Of a stretch of 64,000 nt of DNA, positions 34,006-43,934 are shown one piece after another. The position numbers and the translations under genes were made by a program. Below the pieces are notes generated by a model. That model was not told the origin of the DNA. It searched no databases and was given only the letters and a program-made list of their open reading frames with translations. Numbering within the stretch: position 1 is the first letter of the stretch; each line of letters starts with the position of its first letter. The stretch comes from Ectopseudomonas alcaliphila (GTDB lineage Bacteria > Pseudomonadota > Gammaproteobacteria > Pseudomonadales > Pseudomonadaceae): the NCBI RefSeq assembly GCF_900101755.1, contig NZ_FNAE01000004.1:62001-126000 (forward strand), given 5' to 3'.

Positions 34006-34485
34006 TCAGCAGGGCTCGGTTTCCACTTCCTGGCACACGTCGATCCACTCGGCATCGACCAGTTCGGCCATGCGCTGCGGGGCGATGCGCACCGCGCTGT
34101 GAGTGGCGCCGGCAGCCGGCAGCACTTCGTCGAAGGCCAGCAGTGAGCGGTCGCAGTAGACGCTCAGGGGGGTGGCCAGGCCGAACGGGCAGACGCCGCC
34201 CACCGGGTGGCTGGTCAGCTCCACCACCGTCTGCGCATCGAGCATGCGCGCCTTGGCGCCGAAGCATTCCTTCATCTTGCGATTGTCGATGCGCGCGTCA
34301 CCACGGGCGACGATCAGCACGTCGCGTTCGGCGATGCGAAAGGCCAGGGTCTTGGCGATCTTGCCCGCTGCCACGCCATGCGCTTCAGCCGCCAGCGCTA
34401 CGGTGGCGGTGCTGGACGGCAATTCGATGATCGCGATATCGGGCGCCTTGGCGGCGAAGAAGGCGCGTACAGAGGCCAGGCTCAT
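34006..34485 (-). CDS. YbaK/aminoacyl-tRNA deacylase-domain protein
   Basis: A 159-aa YbaK/ProX-type protein that likely hydrolyses mischarged aminoacyl-tRNA in trans. Family stretches are AKTLAFRIAERDVLIVARGDARID (with the catalytic-region Lys), SHPVGGVCPFGLA and the C-terminal region. The start MSLASVRAFFAAK at 34485 is preferred; the longer frame runs into unlike sequence. tRNA specificity cannot be read. Confidence 0.85.
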   Translation of the reverse strand: MSLASVRAFFAAKAPDIAIIELPSSTATVALAAEAHGVAAGKIAKTLAFRIAERDVLIVARGDARIDNRKMKECFGAKARMLDAQTVVELTSHPVGGVCPFGLATPLSVYCDRSLLAFDEVLPAAGATHSAVRIAPQRMAELVDAEWIDVCQEVETEPC

Positions 34486-34650
34486 GAAACGGTCCCCCCA
34501 GGGCTGTCGAGGTGGGCACGGCACCACGGCCAGTCTCACGCTGGCCAGGCACAACCCCCTCCCTGGGGATGCTGGTGTGGTCGTGACCACGGCGAAAAAA
34601 CAAGCGGCCATGCTCGCGCTGCATGACCGACGCGTCAAGGCCTGATGGCG

Positions 34651-35517
34651 TCAGTTTGCCAGCAGATGTGCTGTTTTTACCGCCTCAACGAGCCCGTAGC
34701 GGCCTTTTTCGTCTCGCGTTACCCGGCCCATGGCCACGTCGGGGTCGTGGGTGAATACCAGCCGGCCATCGCGGGCGACCAGGTCGCCCAGCAGTGCCTC
34801 CTTCTCCTCGATGAGGCCTTCGGGGAAACGGTCGTAACCCATGGTGATCGGCAGATGGACCCAAGGCGCGCCGGGGATCAGGTCGCCGGGAAATACCACC
34901 GGCCCGCTCGGCATGGCCACTTCCGGCAGCAGTTGGCCCGGCGTGTGACCATCGCTCCAGTGCAGGCGCCAGTCGGGGCCAAGCAGTTCGCAGCGGTCGG
35001 TTTCATCGATCAGTAGCAGGCGACCGCTATTTTCCAGCAGGTCGAGTAGCTCCGGGATATAGGAGGCTTTATCCCGGGCGTGTGGATTGCAGGCGCGCTG
35101 CCATTGGCGTCGGCCGGTAACGAAGTGGGCGTTGGGAAACAGCAGGCGCGCGGGTTGGTCCGCTTGCCAGGCGGCAAGCAGGCCGCCGGCATGATCGAAG
35201 TGCAGGTGGGTGAGCACGACGATATCGATATCGGCATCGCTCAGGCCGACGGCTGCAAGGCTGTCGAGCAGCACGTGACGATCTTCCTGCACGCCGAAGC
35301 GTTGCTTCAGTTCGGGGCTGAAGAAGGCACCGATGCCGGTTTCCACCAGGATGTTGCGCTCGTCTTCCTGTACCAGCAGGGCGCGGCAGCCGAGGTCGAT
35401 GCGGTTCAGTTCGTCAGCCGGCATCCAGCGTTGCCAGAGGGCCTTGGGCGCGTTGCCGAACATGGCGCCGCCATCGAGTTTCTGGCTGTTGCCGGTCAGG
35501 GTGGTCAGGGTTCGCAT
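34651..35517 (-). CDS. MBL-fold metallohydrolase
   Basis: A 288-aa metallo-beta-lactamase-fold hydrolase. The zinc motif is [10 protein letters not shown] (about residues 100-109), with later ligands in [15 protein letters not shown] and THDPDV. It resembles quorum-lactonase or glyoxalase II-like stand-alone MBL proteins; the substrate is not readable. Start [10 protein letters not shown] at 35517; the upstream frame is discarded because it overlaps the inverted repeat. Next to a thiolase on the same strand. Confidence 0.82.
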   Translation of the reverse strand: MRTLTTLTGNSQKLDGGAMFGNAPKALWQRWMPADELNRIDLGCRALLVQEDERNILVETGIGAFFSPELKQRFGVQEDRHVLLDSLAAVGLSDADIDIVVLTHLHFDHAGGLLAAWQADQPARLLFPNAHFVTGRRQWQRACNPHARDKASYIPELLDLLENSGRLLLIDETDRCELLGPDWRLHWSDGHTPGQLLPEVAMPSGPVVFPGDLIPGAPWVHLPITMGYDRFPEGLIEEKEALLGDLVARDGRLVFTHDPDVAMGRVTRDEKGRYGLVEAVKTAHLLAN

Positions 35518-35547
35518 GGGGGCTCTCTTGTTCTTGTCTGGGATTGC

Positions 35548-35577
35548 AGGGTGGATCGATGCAGCGTGATCCACCCT
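35548..35577. repeat. Inverted repeat between MBL and thiolase genes
   Basis: AGGGTGGATC (35548-35557) and GATCCACCCT (35568-35577) flank a 10-base loop, followed by ACCC. There is no T-run, so it may be a REP-like hairpin rather than a classical terminator. Confidence 0.55.
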
Positions 35578-35596
35578 ACCCGAAGCGGCGATTGTT

Positions 35597-36775
35597 TCAG
35601 CGTTCGATGGCCAGGGCCACACCCTGGCCACCGCCGATGCACAGCGTGGCCAGGCCGCGGCGGGCGTCGCGGCGCTGCATTTCATGGATCAGGCTGACCA
35701 GAATGCGGCAACCGGAGGCGCCGATGGGGTGGCCGAGGGCGATGGCACCGCCGTTGACGTTGACCTTGGCGCTGTCCCAATGCAGTTCGCGGCCGACGGC
35801 GATGGCCTGGGCGGCGAAGGCCTCGTTGGCCTCGATCAGGTCGAGATGTTCCAGGCTCCAGCCGGCGCGCTCCAGCGCCTTGCAGCTGGCGAACACCGGG
35901 CCGATGCCCATCACCGCCGGGTCGACCCCGGCGCTGGCATGGGCGGCGATACGCGCCAGGACCGGCAGTTGCAGTTCGTCGGCCTTCTCGGCGCTCATCA
36001 GCAGCACTGCGGCGGCGCCGTCGTTGAGGGTCGAGGCGTTGCCGGCGGTCACGGTGCCGTCATTCTTGAAGGCCGGGCGCAGCTTGCCCAGGCTGTCCAG
36101 GCTGGTGCCGGCGCGTGGTTGTTCATCCTGGGCAAAGCGCAGTGGTGCGGCGCCGCGCTGGGGAATGTCCACGGCGACGATCTCGTCGGCGAAACGCCCG
36201 GACTCGATGGCGGCCTGAGCACGCTGTTGCGAACGCAGGGCGAAGGCGTCCTGCTCGGCGCGCGTGACGCCGTACTGCTCGGCCAGGTTCTCGGCGGTGA
36301 TGCCCATGTGGTAGTTATTGAAGGCGTCCCACAGGCCGTCCTGGATCATGCTGTCGACCAGCCCGGCATGACCCATGCGCAGGCCGCTGCGGGCGCCGGG
36401 CATGACGTAGGGCGCCAGGCTCATGTTCTCCTGACCGCCGGCGATGATGACCTCGGCATCGCCGCCACGAATGGCCTGGGCGCCGAGGATCACCGCCTTG
36501 AGGCCGGAGCCGCAGACCTTGTTCAGGGTCATGGCCGGCACCGTATGTGGCAGCCCGGCGAGCAGCACGCTCTGCCGGGCCGGGTTCTGCCCTGAGCCTG
36601 CGGTAAGCACCTGGCCGAGAATCACCTCGTCGATCTGCTCACCTGCAATGCCGGTGCGGGCGAGCAGCTCACGGATCACCGCAGCGCCCAGTTGTGGCGC
36701 GGGCGTGCGGCTCAACGCACCCTGAAAGCTGCCGATGGCGGTACGGCAGGCAGCGACTATTACGACTTCACGCAT
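35597..36775 (-). CDS. Acetyl-CoA acetyltransferase (thiolase)
   Basis: A 392-aa thiolase that condenses or cleaves acetoacetyl-CoA. Catalytic Cys lies in [12 protein letters not shown] (about residue 89), catalytic His in [16 protein letters not shown] and the second Cys in [15 protein letters not shown]. Length and motifs fit AtoB/PhaA-type biosynthetic thiolases. Start [17 protein letters not shown] at 36775. With the acyl-CoA dehydrogenase and synthetase downstream on the same strand it suggests a fatty or branched acyl-CoA pathway. Confidence 0.92.
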   Translation of the reverse strand: MREVVIVAACRTAIGSFQGALSRTPAPQLGAAVIRELLARTGIAGEQIDEVILGQVLTAGSGQNPARQSVLLAGLPHTVPAMTLNKVCGSGLKAVILGAQAIRGGDAEVIIAGGQENMSLAPYVMPGARSGLRMGHAGLVDSMIQDGLWDAFNNYHMGITAENLAEQYGVTRAEQDAFALRSQQRAQAAIESGRFADEIVAVDIPQRGAAPLRFAQDEQPRAGTSLDSLGKLRPAFKNDGTVTAGNASTLNDGAAAVLLMSAEKADELQLPVLARIAAHASAGVDPAVMGIGPVFASCKALERAGWSLEHLDLIEANEAFAAQAIAVGRELHWDSAKVNVNGGAIALGHPIGASGCRILVSLIHEMQRRDARRGLATLCIGGGQGVALAIER

Positions 36776-36862
36776 AAAGGTTCCTCGCCGGATGGACATT
36801 GAGCCCACCGGTGCTGATATTCGGTGCGCACGGCTCGGTGGCCCCGCGACACCCTACGCAAT

Positions 36863-36891
36863 AAAAAAGCGCGGCGCCGAAGCTGCCGCGC
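36863..36891 (-). terminator. Terminator after acyl-CoA dehydrogenase gene
   Basis: Arms GCGCGGC (36869-36875) and GCCGCGC (36885-36891) are followed on the minus strand by six T, 17 bases past the dehydrogenase stop. Confidence 0.85.
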
Positions 36892-36907
36892 AACACGCTC
36901 AACAGGT

Positions 36908-38680
36908 TTAGAACTGCTCGGCAGCCAGGCCATACAACGACTGGCTACCACCACGAATGCTCGCCTCCAGGCTCAGGGTGCGCGGCAGCAGGCGGGCGAA
37001 GAAGAACTCCGCCGTGGCCAGTTTGGCGCCGTAGAAGGCTTCGTCTTCGCCCTGCTTGCTCTGCGCCACGGCGGCCATGCGCGACCACATGTAGGCGTAG
37101 GCGACGTAGCCGAACAGGTGCAGGTATTCCACCGAGGCGGCGCCCACCGAGTTGGGATCGCTCTTGGCCTGATCCAGCAGCCAGCCGCTGACCGCCTCCA
37201 GGCGCTCCAGCGCCTCGACCAGGCGATCACCGAAGGGCGACTCGTGGGCATGAGCGAAGTCGCGCACCTCGGCGGCGAACAGGCGCAGCGCGGCGCCGCC
37301 ATTGGCTACCACCTTGCGCCCGAGCAGGTCGAGCGCCTGGATGCCATTGGTGCCTTCGTAGATCTGAGCGATGCGCACGTCGCGCACCAGCTGCTCCTGG
37401 CCCCACTCGCGGATATAGCCGTGGCCGCCGAATACCTGCTGGCCGTGCACACAGCTTTCCAGCCCGGTATCGGTGAAAAAGGCCTTGGATACCGGGGTTA
37501 GCAGGGCGACCAGAGCCTCGGCGTTCTGCCGTTCGCTGGCGTCCTCGGCGTACTTGGCCAGGTCCAGCTGCTGACCGACGTAGCAGGCAAAGGCGCGGCC
37601 GCCCTCGTTCAGCGCCTTCATGGTCAGCAGCATGCGACGCACGTCGGCATGCACGATGATCGGGTCGGCGACCTTGTCGTGATTGACCGGGCCGCTGGCG
37701 GCGCGGCTCTGGATTCGTTCGCGCGCATAACCCACGGCCGACTGATAGGAAGCCTCGGCGCAGCCGATGCCCTGGATGCCGATGGACAGACGCTCGTAGT
37801 TCATCATGGTGAACATCGCCGCCAGGCCCTTGTTCACTTCGCCGATCAGGTAGCCGGTGGCGCCGTCGAAGTTCATCACGCAGGTGGCCGAGGCCTTGAT
37901 GCCCATTTTGTGCTCGATGGAGCCGCAGCTCACCGCGTTGCGTGCGCCGAGGCTGCCGTCGGCATTGACCATCACCTTGGGCACCAGAAACAGCGAGATG
38001 CCCTTGGGCCCGGCCGGCGCGTCCGGCAGCTTGGCCAGCACCAGATGGATGATGTTCTCGGTCAGGTCCTGCTCGCCGCCGGTGATAAAGATTTTGCTGC
38101 CGGTGACCTTGTAGCTGCCGTCGGCCTGCGGCTCTGCCTTGGTCCTGATGATGCCCAGGTCGGTGCCGGCGTGGGCCTCGGTCAGGCACATGGAACCGGC
38201 CCAGCGCCCCTCGTACATCGGCGGCAGGTAGGTGGTCTTCAGCTCCTCGCTGGCGTGGGCGTCGATGGCCAGGCAGGCGCCGGAACTTAGCGCCGAGTAA
38301 AGCGCGAAACTGGAGCCAGCGGCGTAGAGCATCTCCTCGAAGGCCACGGCGAGCATCTTGGGCATGCCCATGCCGCCGTAACTCGGGTTGCCGGAGAGGC
38401 CGACCCAGCCGCCTTCGATGTAGGTGGCGTAGGCCTCGCGAAAACCCGCCGGGGTGCGCACGTTGCCGCCTTCCCACTGCGCGCCTTCCTCGTCGCCGCT
38501 GCGATTGAGCGGGGCGATCAGGTTGCCGGTGACCTTGGCTGCCTCTTCGAGAATGGCATCGGCGGTGTCGGCATCGACGGTTTCCGCCAGAGCCGGCAGG
38601 CGTGCCCACAGGCTGGGCGCCTGGAACACGTCATGGAGGACGAAGCGCATATCGCGCAGCGGGGCGTTGAACTCGGGCAT
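36908..38680 (-). CDS. Acyl-CoA dehydrogenase with C-terminal domain
   Basis: A 590-aa FAD enzyme that oxidises acyl-CoA to enoyl-CoA. Visible: CLTEAHAGTDLGIIRTKA (acyl-CoA dehydrogenase signature), KIFITGGEQDLTENIIHLVLAKL, and IAQIYEGTNGIQALDLLGRKV with the catalytic Glu region. The length, with an N-terminal extension and a C-terminal dehydrogenase domain, is that of the DmdC/PA-type long form (about 590-600 aa). Substrate not fixed by sequence. It shares its strand with the thiolase, permease and acyl-CoA synthetase. Confidence 0.93.
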   Translation of the reverse strand: MPEFNAPLRDMRFVLHDVFQAPSLWARLPALAETVDADTADAILEEAAKVTGNLIAPLNRSGDEEGAQWEGGNVRTPAGFREAYATYIEGGWVGLSGNPSYGGMGMPKMLAVAFEEMLYAAGSSFALYSALSSGACLAIDAHASEELKTTYLPPMYEGRWAGSMCLTEAHAGTDLGIIRTKAEPQADGSYKVTGSKIFITGGEQDLTENIIHLVLAKLPDAPAGPKGISLFLVPKVMVNADGSLGARNAVSCGSIEHKMGIKASATCVMNFDGATGYLIGEVNKGLAAMFTMMNYERLSIGIQGIGCAEASYQSAVGYARERIQSRAASGPVNHDKVADPIIVHADVRRMLLTMKALNEGGRAFACYVGQQLDLAKYAEDASERQNAEALVALLTPVSKAFFTDTGLESCVHGQQVFGGHGYIREWGQEQLVRDVRIAQIYEGTNGIQALDLLGRKVVANGGAALRLFAAEVRDFAHAHESPFGDRLVEALERLEAVSGWLLDQAKSDPNSVGAASVEYLHLFGYVAYAYMWSRMAAVAQSKQGEDEAFYGAKLATAEFFFARLLPRTLSLEASIRGGSQSLYGLAAEQF

Positions 38681-38739
38681 GGTGCAACCTCGACAGCAAT
38701 GGCGCCGCGACGAGCGCGGCGCGTGTGGAACGAAATCCG

Positions 38740-40113
38740 TCAGTCGGCTTCCGCCGGACTTTGCGGCTTATCCTTGACGCTGGTGAATTTAAGCAGATGG
38801 GTACGTTCGACCAGAATGTACAGCGCCGCGCCTGCGGCCAGGCCCCAGCCCGCGCCGTAGACGGCGAGCACCACACCCATGGTGCCGGCGATGCCGCGCT
38901 CGGTGTTGTTGTTCAGTTGCTCGAAGCCGACCATCAGGCAGATGTAGCCGGTGAGGATCAGCGTCAGCGACAGGGCGATCGGCAGCACCGGCTGGAAGAA
39001 ACTGACCAGCGGCAGCATGAACAGCGCGGCGAAGCCGGTGATCCAGAAGGTGCCGGCGCCGCTGTATATCGAATCCATCGCCTTGCGCCCGTACTTGTAG
39101 CGCTCGGCCATGGTCGCCGCCACGGCCGTCCACAGCGGGCCAGCCAGGCCCGGGTAGGGCGCGAAGAAGGCGTGCAGCGCGTTGCGCAAGGCGGTCACCA
39201 GGTGTACGCGGTCGACGTTGTTTTCGATCACCTCGTCGGTGCGCAGTTCATCGGCGCGCTGCATCAGCGACTGGCCGACGATGATGTCGCCGAAGGCGAT
39301 CACGTAGGCGATCACCGCGGTGGGCACGGCCAGCAGGAATACGTCGAGGCCGGGGAAGCCGACATTGAACGGCAGGTAGTTCCACATCTCGCCGAAGGCC
39401 GGCGCGGTGATGCCCCATTTGACGTCCGGCATCTTGTACTCGCCCACGCCGATGCCGATGAAGATGGCGATCAGCATGCCCGGCACCATGCCGTAGTTGA
39501 CGATCTTGCGCGCCATTGGCACGCGCTCGGTCAGGCCCTTGAACGACACCGAGAACATTAGGTACAGGCAGATCAGGCTGCCCAGCACCAGGGAGATCGG
39601 CGTGTTGGCCAGGCGGCCGCCGGCGCTGATCTCGCCCATCAGCGCGGCGATGCCGGCACCGATGATGATGCCACCCTTCATCGAGTTGGGGATCAGCCGC
39701 ACCAGGGCACTGCCCAGGCGGGTGACGCCGAGCACGAGGAAGATCACGAACACCAGGAACTGCAGGGCGAACAGGGCCTGGATGGCCTGCGGGCCGGGTT
39801 CGAAATTGCCGAGAAACAGCAGCACCACCGGGATGCCGGGGGTGATCCAGCCGGGTACGAAAGGCACGCCGAGCAGTGCCGGCAGCATGAAGCCGATGCC
39901 GCACACCACCACGTAGGCCAGGGCCACGTCGTAGGGCAGGCCGAGGTACTTCTCCAGCAGCGGGATCATCGCCAGGCTGACCACGAACATGATCAGCGCC
40001 TGCAGCATCTCGGCGGTTTCCCAGCGGTAGTGCACGAATGGCAGGCGTACCTTGAACGGGCCGAGGGGCCAGTGCGGTTGTTCGTCGCCGTCACGGCGCT
40101 TGAAAATTTGCAT
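38740..40113 (-). CDS. NCS2-family permease
   Basis: A 457-aa inner-membrane transporter with about 12-14 hydrophobic helices (for example ALIMFVVSLAMIPLLEKYL, LFALQFLVFVIFLVLGVTRL, IALSLTLILTGYICLMVGF). It resembles solute carrier 23/NCS2 xanthine-uracil transporters in helix pattern (SMKGGIIIGAGIAALMGE), but the substrate is uncertain. Embedded among acyl-CoA genes, it could import a carboxylic acid or nucleobase. Ends SPAEAD. Confidence 0.78.
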   Translation of the reverse strand: MQIFKRRDGDEQPHWPLGPFKVRLPFVHYRWETAEMLQALIMFVVSLAMIPLLEKYLGLPYDVALAYVVVCGIGFMLPALLGVPFVPGWITPGIPVVLLFLGNFEPGPQAIQALFALQFLVFVIFLVLGVTRLGSALVRLIPNSMKGGIIIGAGIAALMGEISAGGRLANTPISLVLGSLICLYLMFSVSFKGLTERVPMARKIVNYGMVPGMLIAIFIGIGVGEYKMPDVKWGITAPAFGEMWNYLPFNVGFPGLDVFLLAVPTAVIAYVIAFGDIIVGQSLMQRADELRTDEVIENNVDRVHLVTALRNALHAFFAPYPGLAGPLWTAVAATMAERYKYGRKAMDSIYSGAGTFWITGFAALFMLPLVSFFQPVLPIALSLTLILTGYICLMVGFEQLNNNTERGIAGTMGVVLAVYGAGWGLAAGAALYILVERTHLLKFTSVKDKPQSPAEAD

Positions 40114-40174
40114 GAGGGTTCTCCGTCGGCCGCCTGGGCCGGTTCTTGTTGTTGTGCAAACGGTGCGGTTTTGC

Positions 40175-40235
40175 CGTAGCCCGGATGCAATCCGGGGAAT
40201 CCGGATCGCCGTCCCCGGATTGCATCCGGGCTACG
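40175..40235. repeat. Perfect 24-bp inverted repeat
   Basis: Arms 40175-40198 (beginning CGTAGCCCGGATGCAATCC) and 40212-40235 (ending GGATTGCATCCGGGCTACG) are exact reverse complements with a 13-base spacer. No T-run follows. It lies in the gap between the acyl-CoA synthetase stop and the permease start and is a member of the intergenic repeat family of this Pseudomonas group. Confidence 0.85.
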
Positions 40236-40238
40236 TGA

Positions 40239-41858
40239 TCAGAGGGCCTTGGCCATATCGCGCAGGACGAACTTCTGGATCTTGCCGGTGCTGGTCTTGG
40301 GCAACTGGGTGAAGACCACGGTCTTGGGCACCTTGAAGCCGGCCAGGTGCTCGCGGCAGAAGGTCATGATTTCGCTGTCGCTGGCCTGCTGGCCGGTCTT
40401 CAGGGTGATGAAGGCGCAGGGTGTCTCGCCCCATTTCTCGTCCGGGCGGGCTACCACAGCCGCCTCCAGCACCGCCGGGTGGCGATAGAGCACGCCCTCT
40501 ACCTCGATGGTGGAGATGTTCTCGCCGCCGGAGATGATGATGTCCTTGAGGCGGTCGCGGATTTCCACGTAGCCGTCGGCGTGGCACACGCCCAGGTCGC
40601 CGGTGTGGAACCAGCCACCCTCGAAGGCCTCGGCGGTGGCGCTGGGGTTCTTCAGGTAGCCCTTCATCACGGTGTTGCCGCGCATGAAGATCTCGCCAAT
40701 GGTCTGGCCGTCACGTGGCACCGGTTCCAGGGTTTTCGGGTCGGCGACCATTACCCCTTCCAGGGTCGGGTAGCGCACGCCCTGGCGCGCCTTGATGGTG
40801 GCGCGTTCCTCAAGCGGCAGCGCGTCCCATTCGGCGTGCCAGGCGCACAGGGTCACCGGGCCGTAGACCTCGGTGAGGCCGTAGACGTGGGTCACGGCGA
40901 TGCCCATTTCTTCCACCGCGCCGATTACCTTGGCCGGTGGCGCGGCGCCGGCGACCATGGCCTTGACCGGATGATCGATGGCCGCCTTGGCCTCGGCCGG
41001 CATGTTCACCAGCGCGTTGAGCACGATGGGCGCGCCGCACAGGTGGGTGACCTGCTCGTCGCGGATCAGGGTGAGGATCTTCGCCGGGTCGACGCGGCGC
41101 AGGAACACGTGCACACCGGCCAGGGCGGTGATGGTCCAGGGGTAGCACCAGCCGTTGCAGTGGAACATCGGCAACGTCCACAGGTAGACCGGGTGGTTGC
41201 CCATGGCCCAGGTCATCTGGTTGCCCATGGCGTTGAGGAAGGCGCCACGGTGGTGATAGACCACGCCCTTGGGGTTGCCGGTGGTGCCGGAGGTGTAGTT
41301 GAGGCTGATTGCCTGCCACTCGTCCGTCGGCCACTGCCAGGCGAATTCCGGGTCGCCCTCGGCGAGGAAGGCCTCGTAGTCCAGCTCGCTGACCGCCTGG
41401 CCTTCGCCGTACTCGGGGTCGTCGACATCGATCACCAGCGGCGGGTGATCGAGCATGCCGATGGCGGCGTGGATCACATCGAAGAACTCGCGGTCGGCGA
41501 TCACCACCTTGGCTTCGCCATGCTGCAGCATGAAGGCGATGGCTTCGGCATCCAGGCGCACGTTGAGGGTGTTGAGCACCGCGCCGATCATCGGCACGCC
41601 GAAATGCGCTTCGAGCATGGCCGGGATGTTCGGCAGCATCACCGCCACCGTGTCGCCCTGGCCGATGCCTCGGCCGGCCAGCGCCGAGGCCAGGCGCCGG
41701 CAACGCGCATAGGTCTCGGCCCAGTTACGACGAATCGAGCCATGCACCACGGCCGGGTAGTGCGGGTATACCGCCGCGGTACGTTCGATAAAGCTCAGGG
41801 GACTGAGGGCGACGTGGTTGACGGCGGCGCGGCCGAGGCCCTGCTCGTAGATCGACAT
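40239..41858 (-). CDS. Acyl-CoA synthetase (AMP-forming)
   Basis: A 539-aa adenylate-forming ligase that activates a fatty acid to acyl-CoA with ATP. Motifs: LNYTSGTTGNPKGVVYHHRG (AMP/phosphate loop), HVYGLTEVYGP, GGWFHTGDLGVCHADGY, and LPKTSTGKIQKF with the catalytic Lys. Size and sequence fit AlkK/medium-chain or 3-methylmercaptopropionyl-CoA ligase types. It starts at 41858, divergent from the sensor kinase gene, and is probably the first gene of the minus-strand acyl-CoA cluster. Confidence 0.93.
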   Translation of the reverse strand: MSIYEQGLGRAAVNHVALSPLSFIERTAAVYPHYPAVVHGSIRRNWAETYARCRRLASALAGRGIGQGDTVAVMLPNIPAMLEAHFGVPMIGAVLNTLNVRLDAEAIAFMLQHGEAKVVIADREFFDVIHAAIGMLDHPPLVIDVDDPEYGEGQAVSELDYEAFLAEGDPEFAWQWPTDEWQAISLNYTSGTTGNPKGVVYHHRGAFLNAMGNQMTWAMGNHPVYLWTLPMFHCNGWCYPWTITALAGVHVFLRRVDPAKILTLIRDEQVTHLCGAPIVLNALVNMPAEAKAAIDHPVKAMVAGAAPPAKVIGAVEEMGIAVTHVYGLTEVYGPVTLCAWHAEWDALPLEERATIKARQGVRYPTLEGVMVADPKTLEPVPRDGQTIGEIFMRGNTVMKGYLKNPSATAEAFEGGWFHTGDLGVCHADGYVEIRDRLKDIIISGGENISTIEVEGVLYRHPAVLEAAVVARPDEKWGETPCAFITLKTGQQASDSEIMTFCREHLAGFKVPKTVVFTQLPKTSTGKIQKFVLRDMAKAL

Positions 41859-41898
41859 GGCGGATACACCTTTGGCTGATTGTTAGCTCTGGTTATTC

Positions 41899-41939
41899 CG
41901 GTAATGATGCAGGCATTACCGAAGCTTGCTGGCGGTAAT
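41899..41939. promoter_or_regulatory. CGGTAAT palindrome plus third half-site
   Basis: CGGTAAT (41899-41905) and ATTACCG (41915-41921) form an inverted repeat with 9-base spacing, and a third CGGTAAT lies at 41933-41939. They sit in the divergent gap between the acyl-CoA synthetase and histidine kinase genes, with an AT-rich stretch beyond. A binding site for the adjacent FixJ-type regulator is plausible. Confidence 0.5.
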
Positions 41940-41999
41940 TTATAGGTCATTTCTATTTTTTATGGAAGTTGTACCAAGGTTTTATAGAATAATTACTAT

Positions 42000-43934
42000 A
42001 TGACTCTTTCAAGCGATCAGGCGGCCGTGCCGCTGCAGGCCTGGCTGCGCATCCAGCGCGAAGCACCCTCCCTCGACGAGCGGGCGGCCGCTTTGCGTCG
42101 CGCCGTGCTTGGCTGCCCACAGGTACGCCAGGCCTGGTACCTGAGCTGGCAGCCGGCCAGCCGCACCTATGCCCAGGACGATGGTGGGCCACGCTTGCCG
42201 CCGGGGCAGGGTGATCCGCTGGCCGCCAGCGATCAGGCTTTGTTCGAGGCGTTGACGACGCAGCCCTGCCTGAGCCTGGAGACTGTGCGTCAGCTGCCCT
42301 GCTGGCTGGCCGGGCGACTGCGCCGCGCCGCGATTCATCACGGTCAGGCGCTGGCGCTGAGCCTGGAGGAGGGGGGCGCCGGTCTGTTGCTGCTGCAGGT
42401 GGACGAAAACGCCGGCTTGGAATGGTTGCCCTGGCTGCGCGAGTTACTGGCGCAACTGGTCGGTCTGGCTGGTGGTATGGCGCGCAGCGCGCCGCTACTA
42501 TCGGCCGATCCGCAGCCGGCGTTGCTGCTTGATGAACAGGCGCACCCGCTGGAGTTCAACCAGGCGTTGCAGACGCTACTCGGCGAGCGTTCGTTGGCGC
42601 AGGTCGGGGCGCTGTTGCCGGTCAATCATCTGCCGCTGGTGCGCGCCTGCCTGCAGCAGTCGCGGGCCATCGAGGCGGTGGAGGCACAGGACGGCGAGCG
42701 CATCCTGATCTGGAACTTTATCCCCGACGTGGCAGAGCAGCGAGTGCTGGCGCGCTGCCGCGAAGCGACCCAGGAAATCCGCGAGCAGCGTGAAGCCGCA
42801 AGGGCGCGACGGCTGTACCGCCTGATCACCGAGAACACCACCGATCTGATTTCCCGCCACACGCCGGACGGCGTGTTTCTCGATGCCACGCCTGCAAGCT
42901 GGACGCTGCTCGGCTACTGGCCGGAAGAACTGCGCGGCATGGCGGTCGACGGCCTGCTGCATCCGCAGGACCAGCTGCAGCAAGCCAAGCAGGCGCGCGA
43001 GGCGCTGGAGCAGGATGGTTATCACACCATGACCTACCGCATCCGCCACCGCGACGGGCACTACCTGTGGTTCGAGACCGCCAGCCGCGCCATCCGCGAG
43101 ACCTACACCGGCGCGGTGGTGGAGGTGGTCAGCGTGTCGCGCGACATCACCGCGCGCATCCAGGCCGAGGAGAACAAACGCCGCCTGGAAGACGAGCTGG
43201 CGCACACCACGCGGCTGATCACCCTGGGTGAACTGGCCTCGGGCATCGCCCACGAGATCAACCAGCCGCTGGCGGCGGTGGTCAATTACGCCAGCGCCAG
43301 CCAGCGCTACCTGCAGGGCATCGGCGGTGATCCGGCCGGTGTCGACAAGGTGGCTCAGGGCCTGGGGCGTATCACCGAGCACGCCAACCACGCCTCGGCG
43401 GTGATCAAGCGTCTGCGCGCCTTCCTGCGCAAGGGTCAGCGGCGCATGCAGGCGCTGAACCTGGCCGAGGTGGCGCGCGAAGCGGTGCGTTTGTGCAACT
43501 GGGAGGCGAGCACGGCGCAGGTGGCGGTCAGCGACGCCTTGCCGGACAATCTGCCGCCGGTATTTGCCGACCGCGTGCTGCTCGAACAGGTGCTGCTGAA
43601 TCTGCTGCGCAATGCCATCGAGGCGAATCGCGACCAGCATCCGGACAGCGCATCGCAGATACGCCTGGAGGCGGACGAGGGCAACGGCAACCTGAGGATC
43701 CGGGTGATCGACCAGGGGCCGGGTGTCAGCGACGAGCAGATGGGCAAGCTGTTCACGCCGTTCTACACCAGCAAGGCCGATGGCCTGGGGCTTGGTCTGT
43801 CCATGAGCCGCAGCATCGTCGAAGGCTTCGGCGGGGCGCTGGAGGCCTTTCCGGCCGAGGGCGGAGGGCTGTGTCTGGAATGCCGCTTGCCGCTGGGCAG
43901 GGACGATGAGTCGTTGTCGAACAGTCGCGGCTAA
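42000..43934 (+). CDS. PAS-domain sensor histidine kinase
   Basis: A 644-aa histidine kinase. A poorly conserved N-terminal region (to ~270) is followed by a PAS domain (LYRLITENTTDLISRHTPDGVFLDATPASWTLLGYWPEEL) with PAC (YRIRHRDGHYLWFETASRAI), an H-box GELASGIAHEINQPLAAVVNY with phospho-His (HPK4 type) and an ATPase domain (LLNLLRNAIEA, DQGPGVSDEQMGKLFTPFYTSK, GLGLGLSMSRSIVEGFGG). No membrane helix is obvious, so it is probably a cytosolic sensor. Its partner is the response regulator at 44069. Likely controls the divergent acyl-CoA genes. Confidence 0.9.
   Translation: MTLSSDQAAVPLQAWLRIQREAPSLDERAAALRRAVLGCPQVRQAWYLSWQPASRTYAQDDGGPRLPPGQGDPLAASDQALFEALTTQPCLSLETVRQLPCWLAGRLRRAAIHHGQALALSLEEGGAGLLLLQVDENAGLEWLPWLRELLAQLVGLAGGMARSAPLLSADPQPALLLDEQAHPLEFNQALQTLLGERSLAQVGALLPVNHLPLVRACLQQSRAIEAVEAQDGERILIWNFIPDVAEQRVLARCREATQEIREQREAARARRLYRLITENTTDLISRHTPDGVFLDATPASWTLLGYWPEELRGMAVDGLLHPQDQLQQAKQAREALEQDGYHTMTYRIRHRDGHYLWFETASRAIRETYTGAVVEVVSVSRDITARIQAEENKRRLEDELAHTTRLITLGELASGIAHEINQPLAAVVNYASASQRYLQGIGGDPAGVDKVAQGLGRITEHANHASAVIKRLRAFLRKGQRRMQALNLAEVAREAVRLCNWEASTAQVAVSDALPDNLPPVFADRVLLEQVLLNLLRNAIEANRDQHPDSASQIRLEADEGNGNLRIRVIDQGPGVSDEQMGKLFTPFYTSKADGLGLGLSMSRSIVEGFGGALEAFPAEGGGLCLECRLPLGRDDESLSNSRG

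Noticed and set aside
40347..41879. 510-aa plus-strand frame opposite the acyl-CoA synthetase
   Set aside because: Low-complexity composition typical of antisense of GC-rich genes; no motif; the opposite strand has a complete enzyme.
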